Shown: in pieces, positions 1-10,420 of the stretch
Layout: each line of letters starts with the position of its first letter
How positions within the stretch are numbered: position 1 is the stretch's first letter
Source: Luidia sarsii
Lineage: Eukaryota; Echinodermata; Asteroidea; Paxillosida; Luidiidae
Assembly (NCBI GenBank): GCA_949987565.1
Contig: OX465103.1
Location: forward strand, 2,468,011-2,532,010
Direction of reading: 5' to 3'
DNA length: 64,000 nucleotides
Notes under the pieces: generated by a model
Told to the model about the DNA's origin: nothing
Databases searched by the model: none
Seen by the model: the letters and a program-made list of their open reading frames with translations, nothing else
Made by a program: the position numbers and the translations under genes

Positions 1-1
1 G

Positions 2-448
2 CCGCCGATCTCGCATCCTGGGCAGGCTTCGACGGCGGCCGGGCCTTCTCAACCATCTGCCGCTGCCGCCAGGGCCTCCAGCGTCCGGGGCAGCTCCGAG
101 GCGGCCGTGACCGGCGAGGCTCCTGGACCGCCGGGGGCCGACGAGGCCCGGCCCAAGGAGACCGCTAAGAGCGCCCAGCCGCTCTCCCTGCAGCGCAAGA
201 CCACACGGATGCTCTTCATCACCACCGTGGTCTTCATGCTCAGCTGGCTGACCTACTGGGTCTACCTGGCCGCTGCCCTGCACGCCCGGTTCGGCGGCCG
301 CGTGTCGGCCGGCACACTGGACATCATGTACAACTGCACGCTCTTCGTCTACGTCAACAACGTAGCCAACCCGGTCATCTACGGGCTGGCAAACCGCCGC
401 TTCCGCAAGGACTGCTTCGACCAGCTCCGCAAGATGAAACTGTGCTAA
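2..448 (+). CDS. class A GPCR, 3' part only (cut by window start)
   Basis: This is the C-terminal part of an intronless rhodopsin-like receptor, a paralogue of the four genes at 12.1-21.0 kb. The frame is open from base 2. It covers the end of intracellular loop 3, TM6 (FMLSWLTYWV), extracellular loop 3, TM7 (NPVIY) and helix 8. The ECL3 stretch LHARFGGRVSAGTLD matches the gene at 16964-18112, so it belongs to class A of the array. The last codons differ: the protein ends MKLC and stops, where the other copies read MKPCRGN, so it is three residues shorter. It lies on the + strand and converges tail-to-tail on the array 11.7 kb away. Its 3' flank shows no similarity to theirs. The ligand is unknown. 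Confidence 0.85.
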   Translation, partial: PPISHPGQASTAAGPSQPSAAAARASSVRGSSEAAVTGEAPGPPGADEARPKETAKSAQPLSLQRKTTRMLFITTVVFMLSWLTYWVYLAAALHARFGGRVSAGTLDIMYNCTLFVYVNNVANPVIYGLANRRFRKDCFDQLRKMKLC

Positions 449-702
449 GGGGGAAAAACCCCCTCAATTTCCAGCCGAGTTTTGTTCTGGCTTTGATGGA
501 TGGATAGATGGGTTGGTGGTTACTTACATCTCTCGAGAGCCTACAGGGATGTTTTAAGAAACCCATTTGTCTTCGATAAACAGTATAATCGCATGAGTGG
601 AGCTGAATCATTATCGATTATCTCTAGAGCTGCTCGGTTGAAAAGCCTGTCCTGACCACTCAAACAAAATTTAACAAAAAAGTGCACCGCTTAGTGACAA
701 AA
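449..702. other. intergenic, no gene seen
   Basis: No coding signal and no recognised repeat are visible between the receptor stop codon and the Penelope-like terminus. Confidence 0.5.
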
Positions 703-775
703 GGTGATATACAAAAATGTTGCAAACTGCTTACTGACTAAAATTACCAAAATGCAAATCTTAAAATTTAGTGGG

Positions 776-813
776 CCTGACGTTTCGATCCTAGCAGGAC
801 CTTTCTCAAAGGC
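776..813 (-). ncRNA. degenerate hammerhead-ribozyme-like core in PLE terminus
   Basis: On the - strand, TTGAGAAA is followed by a 6-bp stem (GGTCCT / AGGATC, loop GCT), then GAAAC, then GTC. That order corresponds to CUGANGA, stem II, GAAA and the cleavage triplet of a hammerhead. The first box is degenerate and stem III is almost absent. PLEs are known to carry minimal hammerheads, so homology is likely, but activity is not shown. Confidence 0.45.
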
Positions 814-1034
814 AAAGTGACAAGGACAACAGAGATACATGTACACGAAGGAAGGGGGAAGAGAGTGAATAGGACACGGATGAGAAACAAAGGACAAAGA
901 GTAAAGCTGGTAGATAGAGAAAAAAGGGAAGGGCAAGGAGTAGGGTAGAGATTAGTGAGAAGGGGGGGGGGGGTCAAAGAGAGACGTGTGGAGGAGTGAA
1001 CACAAAAGAAGGATTATCTTAAAGCTGCATGGTG

Positions 1035-1718
1035 TTAGTCATTACCCTTCTGGATGTTGAGACCATGTGGTTGAATAGTCCGAAGACGCTTCATCCACAT
1101 TTTCTCACGGCTAAGACGGACAGCATTACTACGGTGACCAAGGGATTCTATGCCCAGTACACTCATATCTGATATCGAATGATCAGGGAGATTGAAGTGA
1201 TACCCAACAGGGGTGTCCATTTTACCGGTTTTGATTGTAGACCTACCGGTATGTCCATAGATACGTTTATTGAGGGTGTTTTTGGTCTCGCCAACATACT
1301 GAACATTACAAACTCTACAAGAGATGAGGTATATGATGTTTGAGGTAGTGCACGTAAGAGAGCTATAGGTCGTGTGGGTAGTTCCAGAAGAATGTCCATT
1401 GAAAGAGTCTATTTCCTTGACATGTGTATTGCAAACAATGCATTTTGAGGTACACTTAAATGTACCAAATTTAGTGGTAGGCGAAGAGTCCAAAGGGGGA
1501 ACCTCTGCTCGGACAATTAAGTCACGCAGGTTACGGGGGCGCCTGAAAGCCAAAACAGGCGAATTTGGAATGGCATCAGCCAGACGATCTGAAGTGTGGA
1601 GAATATGGTGGTTTTCCTTAGTTATCTTCCTGAGAGGAGGAAGATAAGGATGGTAGAAAGTAACTAAGGGAACCTTGGGCTTGTCCTTGGGACCTGGTGG
1701 CTTTTTGCTTAGTAACAA
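1035..1718 (-). pseudogene. PLE ORF fragment with GIY-YIG endonuclease
   Basis: This is a 227-codon open fragment of a Penelope-like ORF, the part that nicks target DNA during retrotransposition. It has a Cys-rich segment, CTSKCIVCNTHVK, typical of the linker before the PLE nuclease. Next comes the GIY-YIG core: YLISCRVCNVQYVGETKNT, then LNKRIYGHTG with the catalytic-type Arg, and a downstream Glu in the REKMW region. There is no ATG; the fragment opens with TTG directly after an in-frame stop. The reverse transcriptase domain is missing. I read it as a 5'-truncated, probably inactive copy. A shorter copy of its 3' end lies at 58021-58109. Confidence 0.8.
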
Positions 1719-1730
1719 CTATACGTCGTT

Positions 1731-2007
1731 CAACCGTGGTGCAAAATAATGTGAACTGTAGGAGTAAAAATTGTTCACAAGTTCTCGGTTAGTTTTTGCT
1801 TGATGTGTTTGTGTAAATCACCGCTTAGAATTTAACCAATCAGAAGGTTAGCACTAAGCAAAACTTGTGAGCAGTGCACATTGCTGTTAAGAATTTGGCC
1901 ACGAATTGGCTAGAACTGAGTTTATAAATCCGAATTGAAAACGGGTCAGATTTGGGCCGCGTTCCTGGAGGTTATGTTTGAACCCACGATGTAGCAGTGG
2001 TGACGTG

Positions 2008-2039
<32 letters not shown>

Positions 2040-2949
2040 TTTCAGTGCACCAGAGCTCTATAGACACCGTGGCCGTTGGGTGTGGGTCTGTGTCGAATTC
2101 AAAGTCCGTTACCTCTGAGGCAGAGACCAAGGCCGAGGCCAAGACCCAGAGACCGAGGGCCTGCAAGAAAGCTCGAAGCAACCACGAACGACGGAAAACT
2201 TTGAAATCCGCCCTGTCAATAATTGTTGACGAACCTCGACCATTTTCGAACCGCGATTCATTTTTCTTTTTTATCCCGCGGAAACCTATACAGAAGACCA
2301 ATTCTGGCATCTCTGTTGCAACCACCGTGGCATGTTTCACATCATCAGGGAACTCTTCAAATCGACAAATTAATCTGGAAAGATGGAACGATCCATGAAA
2401 AGGGGGTACGAGCAAGTATCGCACTGTATTATGGCTGTAGTGACCAGTATTTACATTGTGCTTCTCTTAGTGACGTATCGGGGTCATTTACATGTCATGA
2501 ATACATAATGAGCGTTTGTAAAATCGGCGAAAAGAGTTTTCGCGGAAGCTTGTGTTTCTGGTATTTTTTTCTACACCATCAATGGCAATGGCAGTGTAAT
2601 GTTTCCATGTTTTGTTTTGGAAGATGGTCATATCAACTATTGTATAAACCTTAAAACTGTGAAAGTTCATTTACGTTAGAGGTTTTTTTTTCAACATTGA
2701 GCTATACTCATTGGCTTCCTGTAGGTCTACACATCATATTTTGTTATTGAGCAAGTACATGTATGGAAATCAATGTTCTGAAATTAGTCAAAAATCATTA
2801 AATTGATAAAAAATAAATCGCTCGATTTCGTTTATTTTGCTTATCTCCGAGAAATTCATTTAAGCCATTTTATTCAAGTGTCCTTTCTTTGTTTTTGTTT
2901 TATTCCAATGACAAAGAATTAGTAAGTTGAGTTACGATGCATCGTGAGG
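1731..2949. other. intergenic; poly(T) run and inverted motif
   Basis: No gene is supported. An imperfect inverted motif (TTCACAAGTT near 1773 and AACTTGTGAG near 1863) flanks about 90 bp. A run of 27 T at 2008-2034 could be the poly(A) tail of a - strand retroposon of unknown type. Open frames here have no recognisable domain. Confidence 0.4.
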
Positions 2950-3110
2950 GCCACCGCTCACGAGAGCTATCTGCTGAACAATCATCTCTCGAGGACCGTT
3001 AACTAAGCACGTAGCTCACCGTGTGCGCTCAACCTTTGGTGGGATTTCTGCCTCTAGAGGCCGTGAGACCATTATCTCTCCCGCTGGACATCTGTTCTGT
3101 CTGACCAATG
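2950..3110 (+). repeat. dispersed repeat, copy 1
   Basis: The blocks GAGAGCTATCTGCTGA, AGCACGTAGCTCAC and GATTTCTGCCTCT, followed by a CGTGAGACCA motif, appear in the same order on the opposite strand at 4441-4645. Class unknown. Confidence 0.6.
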
Positions 3111-3740
3111 CCAAAAAAGGGGGCAACTGGCCAATGAAAGCGCAAGCTCTATTCACGTGGTTTCCAAAATGGCGGCGCCCACGGAGAGTGTACTGTTAGC
3201 AATGTTGATGAAATAATGAATGAGCGTTGCTGCTGGTCTGACTGTTATGGAGGAGACGCCTTCATTGTTAGTCTGGTAGTGGTAGTCCCTTGCCAAAACG
3301 GAGACCAAATCTTCACCTTTCATCTTACGTCGGACAAGGAATCATCTACCTACCGCTGTATCCCTGAGGCTTCCTGTAAAATGGACGTATTCAAACCTTA
3401 ATTCAAATATGTATTCAATATACATCATCGATCATCATACCAATGTACAATGTAACCGAATGCAGTTCACACGCTACTTTTGTGGCTGCATGTGGTCGGG
3501 GCCAATCACCATGAGTTTGATGCCACCTTCCGGTCCCAAATCCGTCCAACTATTATAATATTATAAAGCACGATGGGATACATTCCGTAGTGTATCGTGA
3601 TTTCATATTTATAGAATTGAAACCAATAAAATAAGTATAATGAAATGAAATTCGTAATGAGGTTTATATCTGCCGTATAATTTCATTGCCGTATAATTTC
3701 ATTAGCACGGCAATGATTGAACGTACTCGACTAGATAATA
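3111..3740. other. intergenic, AT-rich
   Basis: No gene is seen. TCCAAAATGGCGGCG near 3162 resembles a YY1-type promoter motif, but no coding region follows. Confidence 0.4.
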
Positions 3741-3744
3741 AATT

Positions 3745-3830
3745 AAGGGCTGGCAGCCATCTATAAGGGCTGAATAGCTCGGGCGATGTAAAAAGCGCTG
3801 GTACGTTATGTGAGATGTATCGGATTGAGG
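3745..3830 (+). mobile_element. tRNA-SINE remnant
   Basis: GGGCTGAATAGCTCGGGCG and GCGCTGGTACGTTA match the A-box side of the SINE seen intact at 9707-9955. The B-box side is lost. Confidence 0.45.
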
Positions 3831-4346
3831 GTCCTTTCCCAAACCGCGGCTTGGGCTCAGGCTCCGGGCTTTGTCTCCAGTTCTTCCATCCATTTCAAAT
3901 ACAAGGCATGGAAACGGAAAGCCTTTGGCTTCGTTTTTGAATGTTACACTGCGCTTTGAAAAAGGAATCCAAAGCTTCAACCTCAACAAAGAACTCCTGT
4001 GATTTGCAGCTTTTGGATAAACAGAGATGAAGCCGGAGCCTAAAGCCGGGCTTTGGAAAAGGGCCCAAGTTCCGGCCCAGTGGAAAACAACAGCGAACGA
4101 CTCCCGGTGTGCAATCAAGTGCTCCGGACCAAACTACATGACATTTCCCCTCTCTCGGCAATATCAGGGACTCGTAGATGTATTTATAGACAGCAGCGTT
4201 GGTCCTATTATGCTGTGTTCCAATCAGTTCCCAGTTCACGAGTGGGCTGCATTCCAATGCTACTCGCCAACACGCACGCGCGCACACCCATGTACCGTGC
4301 ACATTGCGCAAGCGCAAAGACCGGAGAGTTTGCTTACAAAATAATA

Positions 4347-4440
4347 GTCCGATTGCGCGACCACTGTTTACATGCCGTCACGTGACTTATAGTGGGCATT
4401 TTGTTCATCTCATTTGGCACAGAGCAGCGATGCAAATGTA
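4347..4440 (+). mobile_element. half copy of the GPCR-flank MITE
   Basis: GTCCGATTGCGCGACCACTG and TTTGGCACAGAGCAGCGATG match the first half of the elements at 13543 and 15940. The copy starts after a TA. Its second half is replaced by the dispersed repeat that begins at 4441. Confidence 0.6.
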
Positions 4441-4645
4441 GCTCAGCACGTAGCTCTGTGTGTAGGTCAGTATTTTTTTCCCACACGAGCTATACTAGTG
4501 AACAAAATGAAACAGGACAGATGTTGGTCTCACGGCTTCCAGAGGCAGAAATCTCACCAAAGGTGAGCTAACGGCTCTACGCGCTGAGCTAACAGCCTCA
4601 AGAATTTGGCTCAGCAGATAGCTCTCGCGGAGATAGTGCGCGAGT
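4441..4645 (-). repeat. dispersed repeat, copy 2
   Basis: Reverse-orientation copy of the repeat at 2950-3110. It interrupts the MITE half copy to its left. Confidence 0.6.
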
Positions 4646-4761
4646 ATTCGTAGCAACAACTATACCTCGTCAGATGCACGAAAGGGGGCGATCCAAGTAA
4701 TGTAAAATAGAGTCCCTATATGCAGAGAGTACCGACAACTTATAGATTTGTCTCGAGAATT

Positions 4762-4920
4762 AGAGGGCCTGACGTTTCGATCCTAGCAGGACCTTTTTCA
4801 AGGCCTTTAAGAAAGGTCCCGGTAGGATCGAAACGTCGGGCCCTCTATTTTTGTTGTTGAGATTTTTGTATTGTAGGTCATTTTAGTCAGTGAGCAGTTT
4901 GCAACAGTTTTTGTTTCAAT
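4762..4920 (+). mobile_element. palindromic PLE terminus
   Basis: Two inverted PLE ends face each other (AGAGGGCCTGACGTTTCGAT and its complement ending at 4846), separated by a very short centre. A normal PLE tail follows (TTTTAGTCAGTGAGCAGTTT). No target duplication is obvious. Confidence 0.6.
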
Positions 4921-5948
4921 GATTTGGACGCCATTTTGTTTCCATTCTCGTTATGGTGTGGGGTTAGCAATACAACTTAAATGTTGCAGGTCACGCTAGA
5001 TGTAAGCAATTATTTCACTAGAGCAGATCAGCTGTCGGTGACATCTCAGCGGGCCTGCCGCGAACCCCGCGCCGCACCGAACAATGGAAACAAAACGGCG
5101 TCCAAATCTGAAGTTGTCGGCGCAACTCTCTGTACTCTGTACAAAGGGACTCAAATGTCAAAGGTTTATAAAGACGGAGCCGCTTTGACGGGAACAAAAA
5201 AGTTGGTGGAGCCTCAAACCTGGTAGAGCCAGTCAGAAAACCGCAGTCTATATTTTGAACTCCCTGCTCAATACAGATGTGCATTCAATGGTCCATTGTT
5301 CAGCAATCCAACCCGCTTTCGAATCTGTCTCGGGAGGGAGGTCACGGCGAAGGTTATACCCTGATTGTATACCATAAAGACGAGAGGGTTTGGGAAGAGA
5401 AGCGAGCGAACAAAGCGAGGAAATGCAAAAACATTCCCCTCCCCCCACGGCAATGAAATTCAGACCCGTCGCGCTCCTTTCCAATTCCCAGAATTACACC
5501 TAGGACGAATCTCTATTCAGGAAGTTTAATGATGTCGGCAAAACTTCCCTTCCTTGTTGGAGAGTCTGCGGAGGAATTGAAGAGGGGGGGGGGGGGGGGG
5601 GGGGGTGGAGGTCGGAGCTTCACATTGTGCCAAGTGCTGTTGTTGGCGCAGTCGTTGGGGGAAAAACAGTACGCCTCATTTCCGAATGGCCTTAAAATAG
5701 AGTCCTGACCATAATCGGAAATTCCGTCTGCTGATCATTCGCTGGCTGTGACAAAAGGACGTTCCGATCTTGATTACTGCCCATTTTCATTCCGGGGGGG
5801 GGGTGTCAACTCGTCTCCGTGGCAACGCCAACTGATACTGCCAATTCGGTCGGGAGCTTTTGCCGTTGAATACCTGGATGCGATGCCCGAGCCGAAAATG
5901 GAGGCCACAGATAGAGTCATCTTCAATTCCGGCACGCATGCGCCTCAA
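4921..5948. other. intergenic; poly(G) run
   Basis: No supported gene. A run of about 20 G lies at 5586-5605. Confidence 0.5.
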
Positions 5949-6382
5949 CCCCATCCCCATCCCCATCCCCATCCCTATCCCCACCCCATCCCCATCCTCA
6001 TTCCCATTCTCATCCTCATTCCCACCCCATCTCCATTCCCATCCCCATCCTCATGCCATCCCCATCCCCATCCCCATCCCCGTCCCCGTCCCCATCCCCC
6101 ATCCCCGTCCCCATCCCCATCCCCATCCCCATCCCCATCCCCATCCCCATCCCCATCCCCGTCCCCGTCCCCACCCCCCATCCCCATCCCCATCCCCGTC
6201 CCCATCCCCATCCCCATCCCCCATCCCCATCCCCATCCCCATCCCCACCCCCATCCCCACCCCATCCCCATTCCCATTCCCATTCCCATCCCCATCCCCA
6301 CCCCATCCCCATCCCCATTCCCATCCCCGTCCCCATCCCCATCCCCATCCTTATCCTCATCCCATCCCCACCTCCTTCCCAG
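5949..6382. repeat. (CCATCC)n-type microsatellite
   Basis: Hexamer array CCATCC/CCCATC with GTCC and ATTC variants. The His-Pro-Ser and Met-Gly-rich open frames across it are artefacts. Confidence 0.95.
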
Positions 6383-6867
6383 ACTCATCGGTCATTCTGA
6401 TCCATTAACAAAATATAAAGATACTTCAAAGCTAACACTATCGCACATAACAAGAATGGAGACTATCGTTCGTCTCATTTTATTGTAGCAATGTGCAACA
6501 TATCTCCAATTGAATTACCCTGTTTTTAACTCTGTGAGCACACTTGTTATTGTCTACGCAATACCCATTCATTGATAACAGTTAATAGCTTGGTTGTGCG
6601 TTCATCTCTAAAGATTGAGGAAACAAATGAATGCAATTGGGGCACACAGCAAAAAGGACATAAACTCTGGCCAATGGCTGTCGATACCGGACAAGTTCTT
6701 CTCAATTCTAACCCGAACTGTATACCTAGCGTGTGCATAAGATAGAGTGACGAACATGAGTGCTTTCCGCGCTAAACCAACTGTTAAAATGCACACAGTA
6801 TACCGATACAGCTCTCCCCGCAAACCAGTCTTACTATGGCGGGCAGAATACAAACAAAACATACAAG
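6383..6867. other. intergenic, no gene seen
   Basis: Unique-looking AT-rich DNA without a recognisable coding or repeat signal. Confidence 0.4.
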
Positions 6868-6990
6868 GTTTAGTTACCCACTCTTTTCAGAGCCACACTC
6901 CATCTTAAAAGAGATGATTTACACAATGCCACCGCAAACTTTGTACACTTCTTTGTAAACTTTGTGCTTCCACCGTGCAAACCCTCCAAT
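6868..6990 (+). mobile_element. diverged hammerhead/stem-loop repeat fragment
   Basis: ACTCTTTTCAGAGCCACACT and CACCGCAAACTTTG match the 3' part of the repeat at 11645-11755. The hammerhead-like part is missing. Confidence 0.45.
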
Positions 6991-7114
6991 TGTATCCAAT
7001 GCACATTCTCTAATATGAAATTCGGAACATTTCTTTAATTCTTCGTTGATGGTGCGGTGTGAACAAGAAGAACCCAGACCTTGAACAAATCTCTTTAGAA
7101 TTGAATCGCAATAG

Positions 7115-7880
7115 CTGTGACTGAATTGCAGCAACCGTGAACAAATTGAAGCAACCGTGACTGAGCTGCAGCAACCGTGACTGAACTGCTGCAACCGTGA
7201 CTAAATTATAGCAACCGTGACTGAATTGCAGCAACCGTGAACAAATTGCAGCAACCGTGACTGACTAATATTGCAGCAACCGTGACTGAACTGCAGCAAC
7301 CGTGACTGAACTGCAGCAACCGTGACTGAACTGCAGCAACCGTGACTGAATTGCAGCAACCGTGACTGAATAATATTGCAGCAACCGTGACTGAATTGCA
7401 GCAACTTTTACTGAACTGCAGCAACCGTGACTGAACTGCAGCAACCGTGACTGAATTGCAGCAACCGTGACTGAATAATATTGCAGCAACCGTGACTGAA
7501 TTGCAGCAACTTTTACTGAATTGCAGCAACCGTGACTGAATTGCAGCAACCGTGACTGAATAATATTGCAGCAACCGTGACTGAATTGCAGCAACTTTTA
7601 CTGAACTGCAGCAACCGTGACTGAACTGCTGAAACAGTGACTGAACTGCAGCAACCGTGACTGAATTGCAGCAACCGTGACGGCATTGCAGCAACCGTGA
7701 CGGCATTGCAGCAACCGTGACTGAACTGCAGCAACCGTGACTGAACTGCAGTAACCGTGACTGAACTGCAGCAACCGTGACTGAACTGCTGCAACAGTGA
7801 CTGAATTGCAGCAACTTTGACTGAACTGCAGTAACCGTTACTGAACTGCTGCAACCGTGACTGAACTGCAGCTCAGTTTG
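7115..7880. repeat. 20-bp minisatellite
   Basis: Unit GCAGCAACCGTGACTGAAYT, roughly 37 copies. Longer variants with an inserted TAATAT recur about every 110-120 bp, which gives a higher-order pattern. It has no spacers and is not a CRISPR. Confidence 0.95.
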
Positions 7881-8550
7881 GCTGCATTGGTAGGGTCATT
7901 CCTCGTAGTGGATGCGTTAAGGAACCGTCCAACCTGATCTGCGTGGTATGCGTGTGCACAGCGTACGATACGGTCGCCGCCGTAATTAATATGATCTCAC
8001 ACAACCCACGTACGAATTCGTGCGCAAAGTCACGTCCGCGGTCCGTAATTCACCGCACTAAGGTTCGAGAAAATTCACCGAGGACATCTACTTAAATATG
8101 CCCAATTCTCAGATTCTCAAAATTCTTAGATATGCTAAATTCTTCGGTTTTTCCCATTTCAAACAAGAGCCGCCCTGTCTGCATTTTGTTCCAGACAGGG
8201 GCCTGTTTCAAGAGCAGAAACTATCAATTAATGTAAAAAAAAAATGCCCACGCTATCCACCTATGTTTCGTCTGTGTATTACCTTGGCACTGCAGTTCAC
8301 ACAATATTAATTATCTTCCCATACCTCGTGGGAATAAACTTGCGGACAGAAATGTAACATAAATCTTAAAGCCCATACACAGTAAGTGTTAAAGTAATTT
8401 ACTCAAGTGGAAGTAAAAACCAGTATATCAAACAAGTTGTGAACTTGTAGCGATTGGAATGGTGCCATGTTCATGAAAAGTAGAATTTTGTATGAATTTT
8501 CAACGGCCGTTTTAAAACTAAATTCGGAAGAAAAAAACATGCTTACCAGC
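7881..8550. other. intergenic; one hairpin
   Basis: No gene. CCCTGTCTG and CAGACAGGG near 8173-8200 can form a 9-bp hairpin of unknown role. Confidence 0.4.
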
Positions 8551-8872
8551 CTTAAAGCCCCTACACACCATTTGCGTAAATCCAACATGGTCCATTCGCA
8601 ATTACCGACGACTGTTTCGAGATTTACTCGCAATTTTCCGATTTAACCGCACGGTGGCGCTATTGAAAACATTTTGCTAGCTGTATTTTACGATCCCCCA
8701 AACTGACACAGTTTGATGAAATAAATTAGCCAGTTTTTCACCGTTTTCTCGCGACTTGATTAACGGATTGAGCTGAAACTTTCACAGGTGTGTTATTTCA
8801 TGCATATGCTGGATTAGACAAAGTATGGACGCGTTTCTAAGACCTTTACCAATGGTGTGCAGGGGCTTTAAG
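8551..8872. mobile_element. MITE with about 20-bp TIRs
   Basis: The ends CTTAAAGCCCCTACACACCA and its near-complement (8852-8872) bound 322 bp without coding capacity. The target duplication is unclear. Solo ends of the same type sit near 8369 and 9545. Confidence 0.65.
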
Positions 8873-9706
8873 TACTAAACAAATAAAAATATATAGTCGT
8901 TTTATATTCCTTTTTCTAGCCACAGAAAAACCGATTTTGATTTTCGCCGAATCCTTCGACATCGAGAGACTGGGGTTTAAAATCGAGTTACCCCCCTTCT
9001 TTTAAAAGAAAGCAAAGATGAGCGACGAGGTGGAAACGAAACAGTTTCCGAACCAAATCTCATCTGATCCGCTTTTCTCTGCTCTGAATTTTTCCCCAGC
9101 GTGGGAAAGATCATCATTAACATTTTCAACGCTTGCTATTGGTTGGGTTTTCCTCACATGGTGAATTATTCATGATGAAAAAGCATGAGCGCGTGTCTGA
9201 TGATACTCGCACATTACAGGAGCAATACGCACAGTACACACAACTAGCAAGATAAATACAGTACTCATACCACACATACAGTACATTATGTTTTCTGTGT
9301 GTACATGTACATGTACATTGTACATGTACTGTGCATGTACACATTGACGTTGTAATTGACAATACAGTGGGTACACAAACGGAATGTCATGAATTCGTGC
9401 ATTGTTGCATTATTTGGTGAGTGCTAATTCGCCATCGTGAATGGGCACGAACCACCGTCGGCTGGTTCTGCTTGATTGCTAAAAAGTGTGGCGGGCCTTG
9501 AACAGAGATAGCAGGGCCCTCCACCTGGAGTTAAAACGAATTCATGGTGTGTAGGGGACACAAAGTTTAAAATCAAAATTAAAATTCATCCAGTCAGATT
9601 TGAAAAGTTTTCTTTGCCCTTTTTCATGATTGTTTAAAATGTTCCCAATCACTTTTTCAATTATTTCTTTAACTTAAATTTAACAACATTTCCATCAACT
9701 TTGTGC
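8873..9706. other. intergenic; TACATG-rich palindromic patch
   Basis: No gene. 9298-9345 is a self-complementary ACATGTAC-type simple repeat. The motif GGTGTGTAGGGG near 9545 is a solo end of the preceding MITE. Confidence 0.5.
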
Positions 9707-9955
9707 GATCCCCTAGCTGCTGTAGCCAGGTTTACAATAATTATTAGTTTGCATCTGAATGGGAGCGAGGGGGCGTGACCTCTGGAGATATAAGGCAGAT
9801 AATGGTTTCATTCTTCTGACTGGCGCCCCCACCTGCAAAGACTAGCTGACTATTTGGGAAGGCCACCATCTATAAGGGCTGGATAGTTCCGATTGTACGA
9901 GCGCTGGAACGCAATACCAGAGGTCTCGGGTTCAAATCCCGGTCCAGTTAAATTT
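9707..9955 (+). mobile_element. SINE-like element with 3' tRNA module
   Basis: A core (GATCCCCTAGCTGCTG, then GACTGGCGCCCCCACC, then GGGAAGGCCACCATC) leads into a tRNA-like module. The module has an A-box (GGCTGGATAGTTCCGATTG) and a B-box (GGTTCAAATCC). At least eight relatives occur in this window. The tRNA part is at the 3' end, not at the usual 5' end. Confidence 0.7.
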
Positions 9956-10102
9956 TTCTTTTTCCATTTTTGAAAAATCATCCGTAAAACATAAAAGAAG
10001 ACCTATTATGCCCTTATAGATAATCGTATTTGACGTTCTATGAAAATAATTGAAATGTCTAACCTAAATACGAGGAAGAATCTTACAATCAGCGAGATGA
10101 TT

Positions 10103-10406
10103 ACATCTTAAAATTTAGTGGGCCTGACGTTTCGATCCTAGCTGGACCTTTCTCAAAGGCAGAGTGACAAGGACAAAACAGATACATGTACACGAAGGAA
10201 GGGGGAGAGAGTGAATAGGAATGATAGTGAATGTCCTATTCACTCTCTCCCCCCTTCCTTCGTGTACATTGTATCTGTTTTGTCCTTGTCACTCTGCCTT
10301 TGAGAAAGGTCCTGCTAGGATCGAAACGTCAGGCCCACCAAATTTTAAGATTTACATTTTGGTAATTTTAGTCAGTAAGCAGTTTGCAACATTTTTGTAT
10401 ATCACC
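10103..10406 (+). mobile_element. snapback PLE insertion with 14-bp target duplication
   Basis: The left arm (10106-10220) is an inverted copy of the right arm (10234-10349), around a 13-bp centre. The right arm continues into a standard PLE 3' terminus. Both sides are flanked by TCAGCGAGATGATT (10089-10102 and 10407-10420), so this is one complete insertion. Confidence 0.85.
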
Positions 10407-10420
10407 TCAGCGAGATGATT

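Larger units (their letters stand above)
703..1730 (-). mobile_element. Penelope-like retroelement, 5'-truncated copy
   Basis: Read on the - strand, this contains the C-terminal endonuclease part of a Penelope-like (PLE) ORF, a 3' UTR and a terminus ending near GGTGATATAC (reverse complement) at 703. The same terminus recurs at 10.4, 34.4 and 57.6 kb, which fixes this 3' end. The 5' end is uncertain. The 10-mer CACCGCTTAG occurs at about 684-695 and again at about 1818-1828 and could be a target duplication. If so, the insertion reaches about 1.82 kb. Confidence 0.75.

Noticed and set aside
1997..2424. Exon preceded by poly(T) and a CAG acceptor
   Set aside because: The T run is a homopolymer, both strands are open, and no protein family is recognisable.
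5748..6488. Pro/His-rich and Met/Gly-rich open frames
   Set aside because: Produced by the CCATCC hexamer array in all frames.
7115..7880. CRISPR-like regular repeats
   Set aside because: Units are directly adjacent with no unique spacers, in animal DNA.
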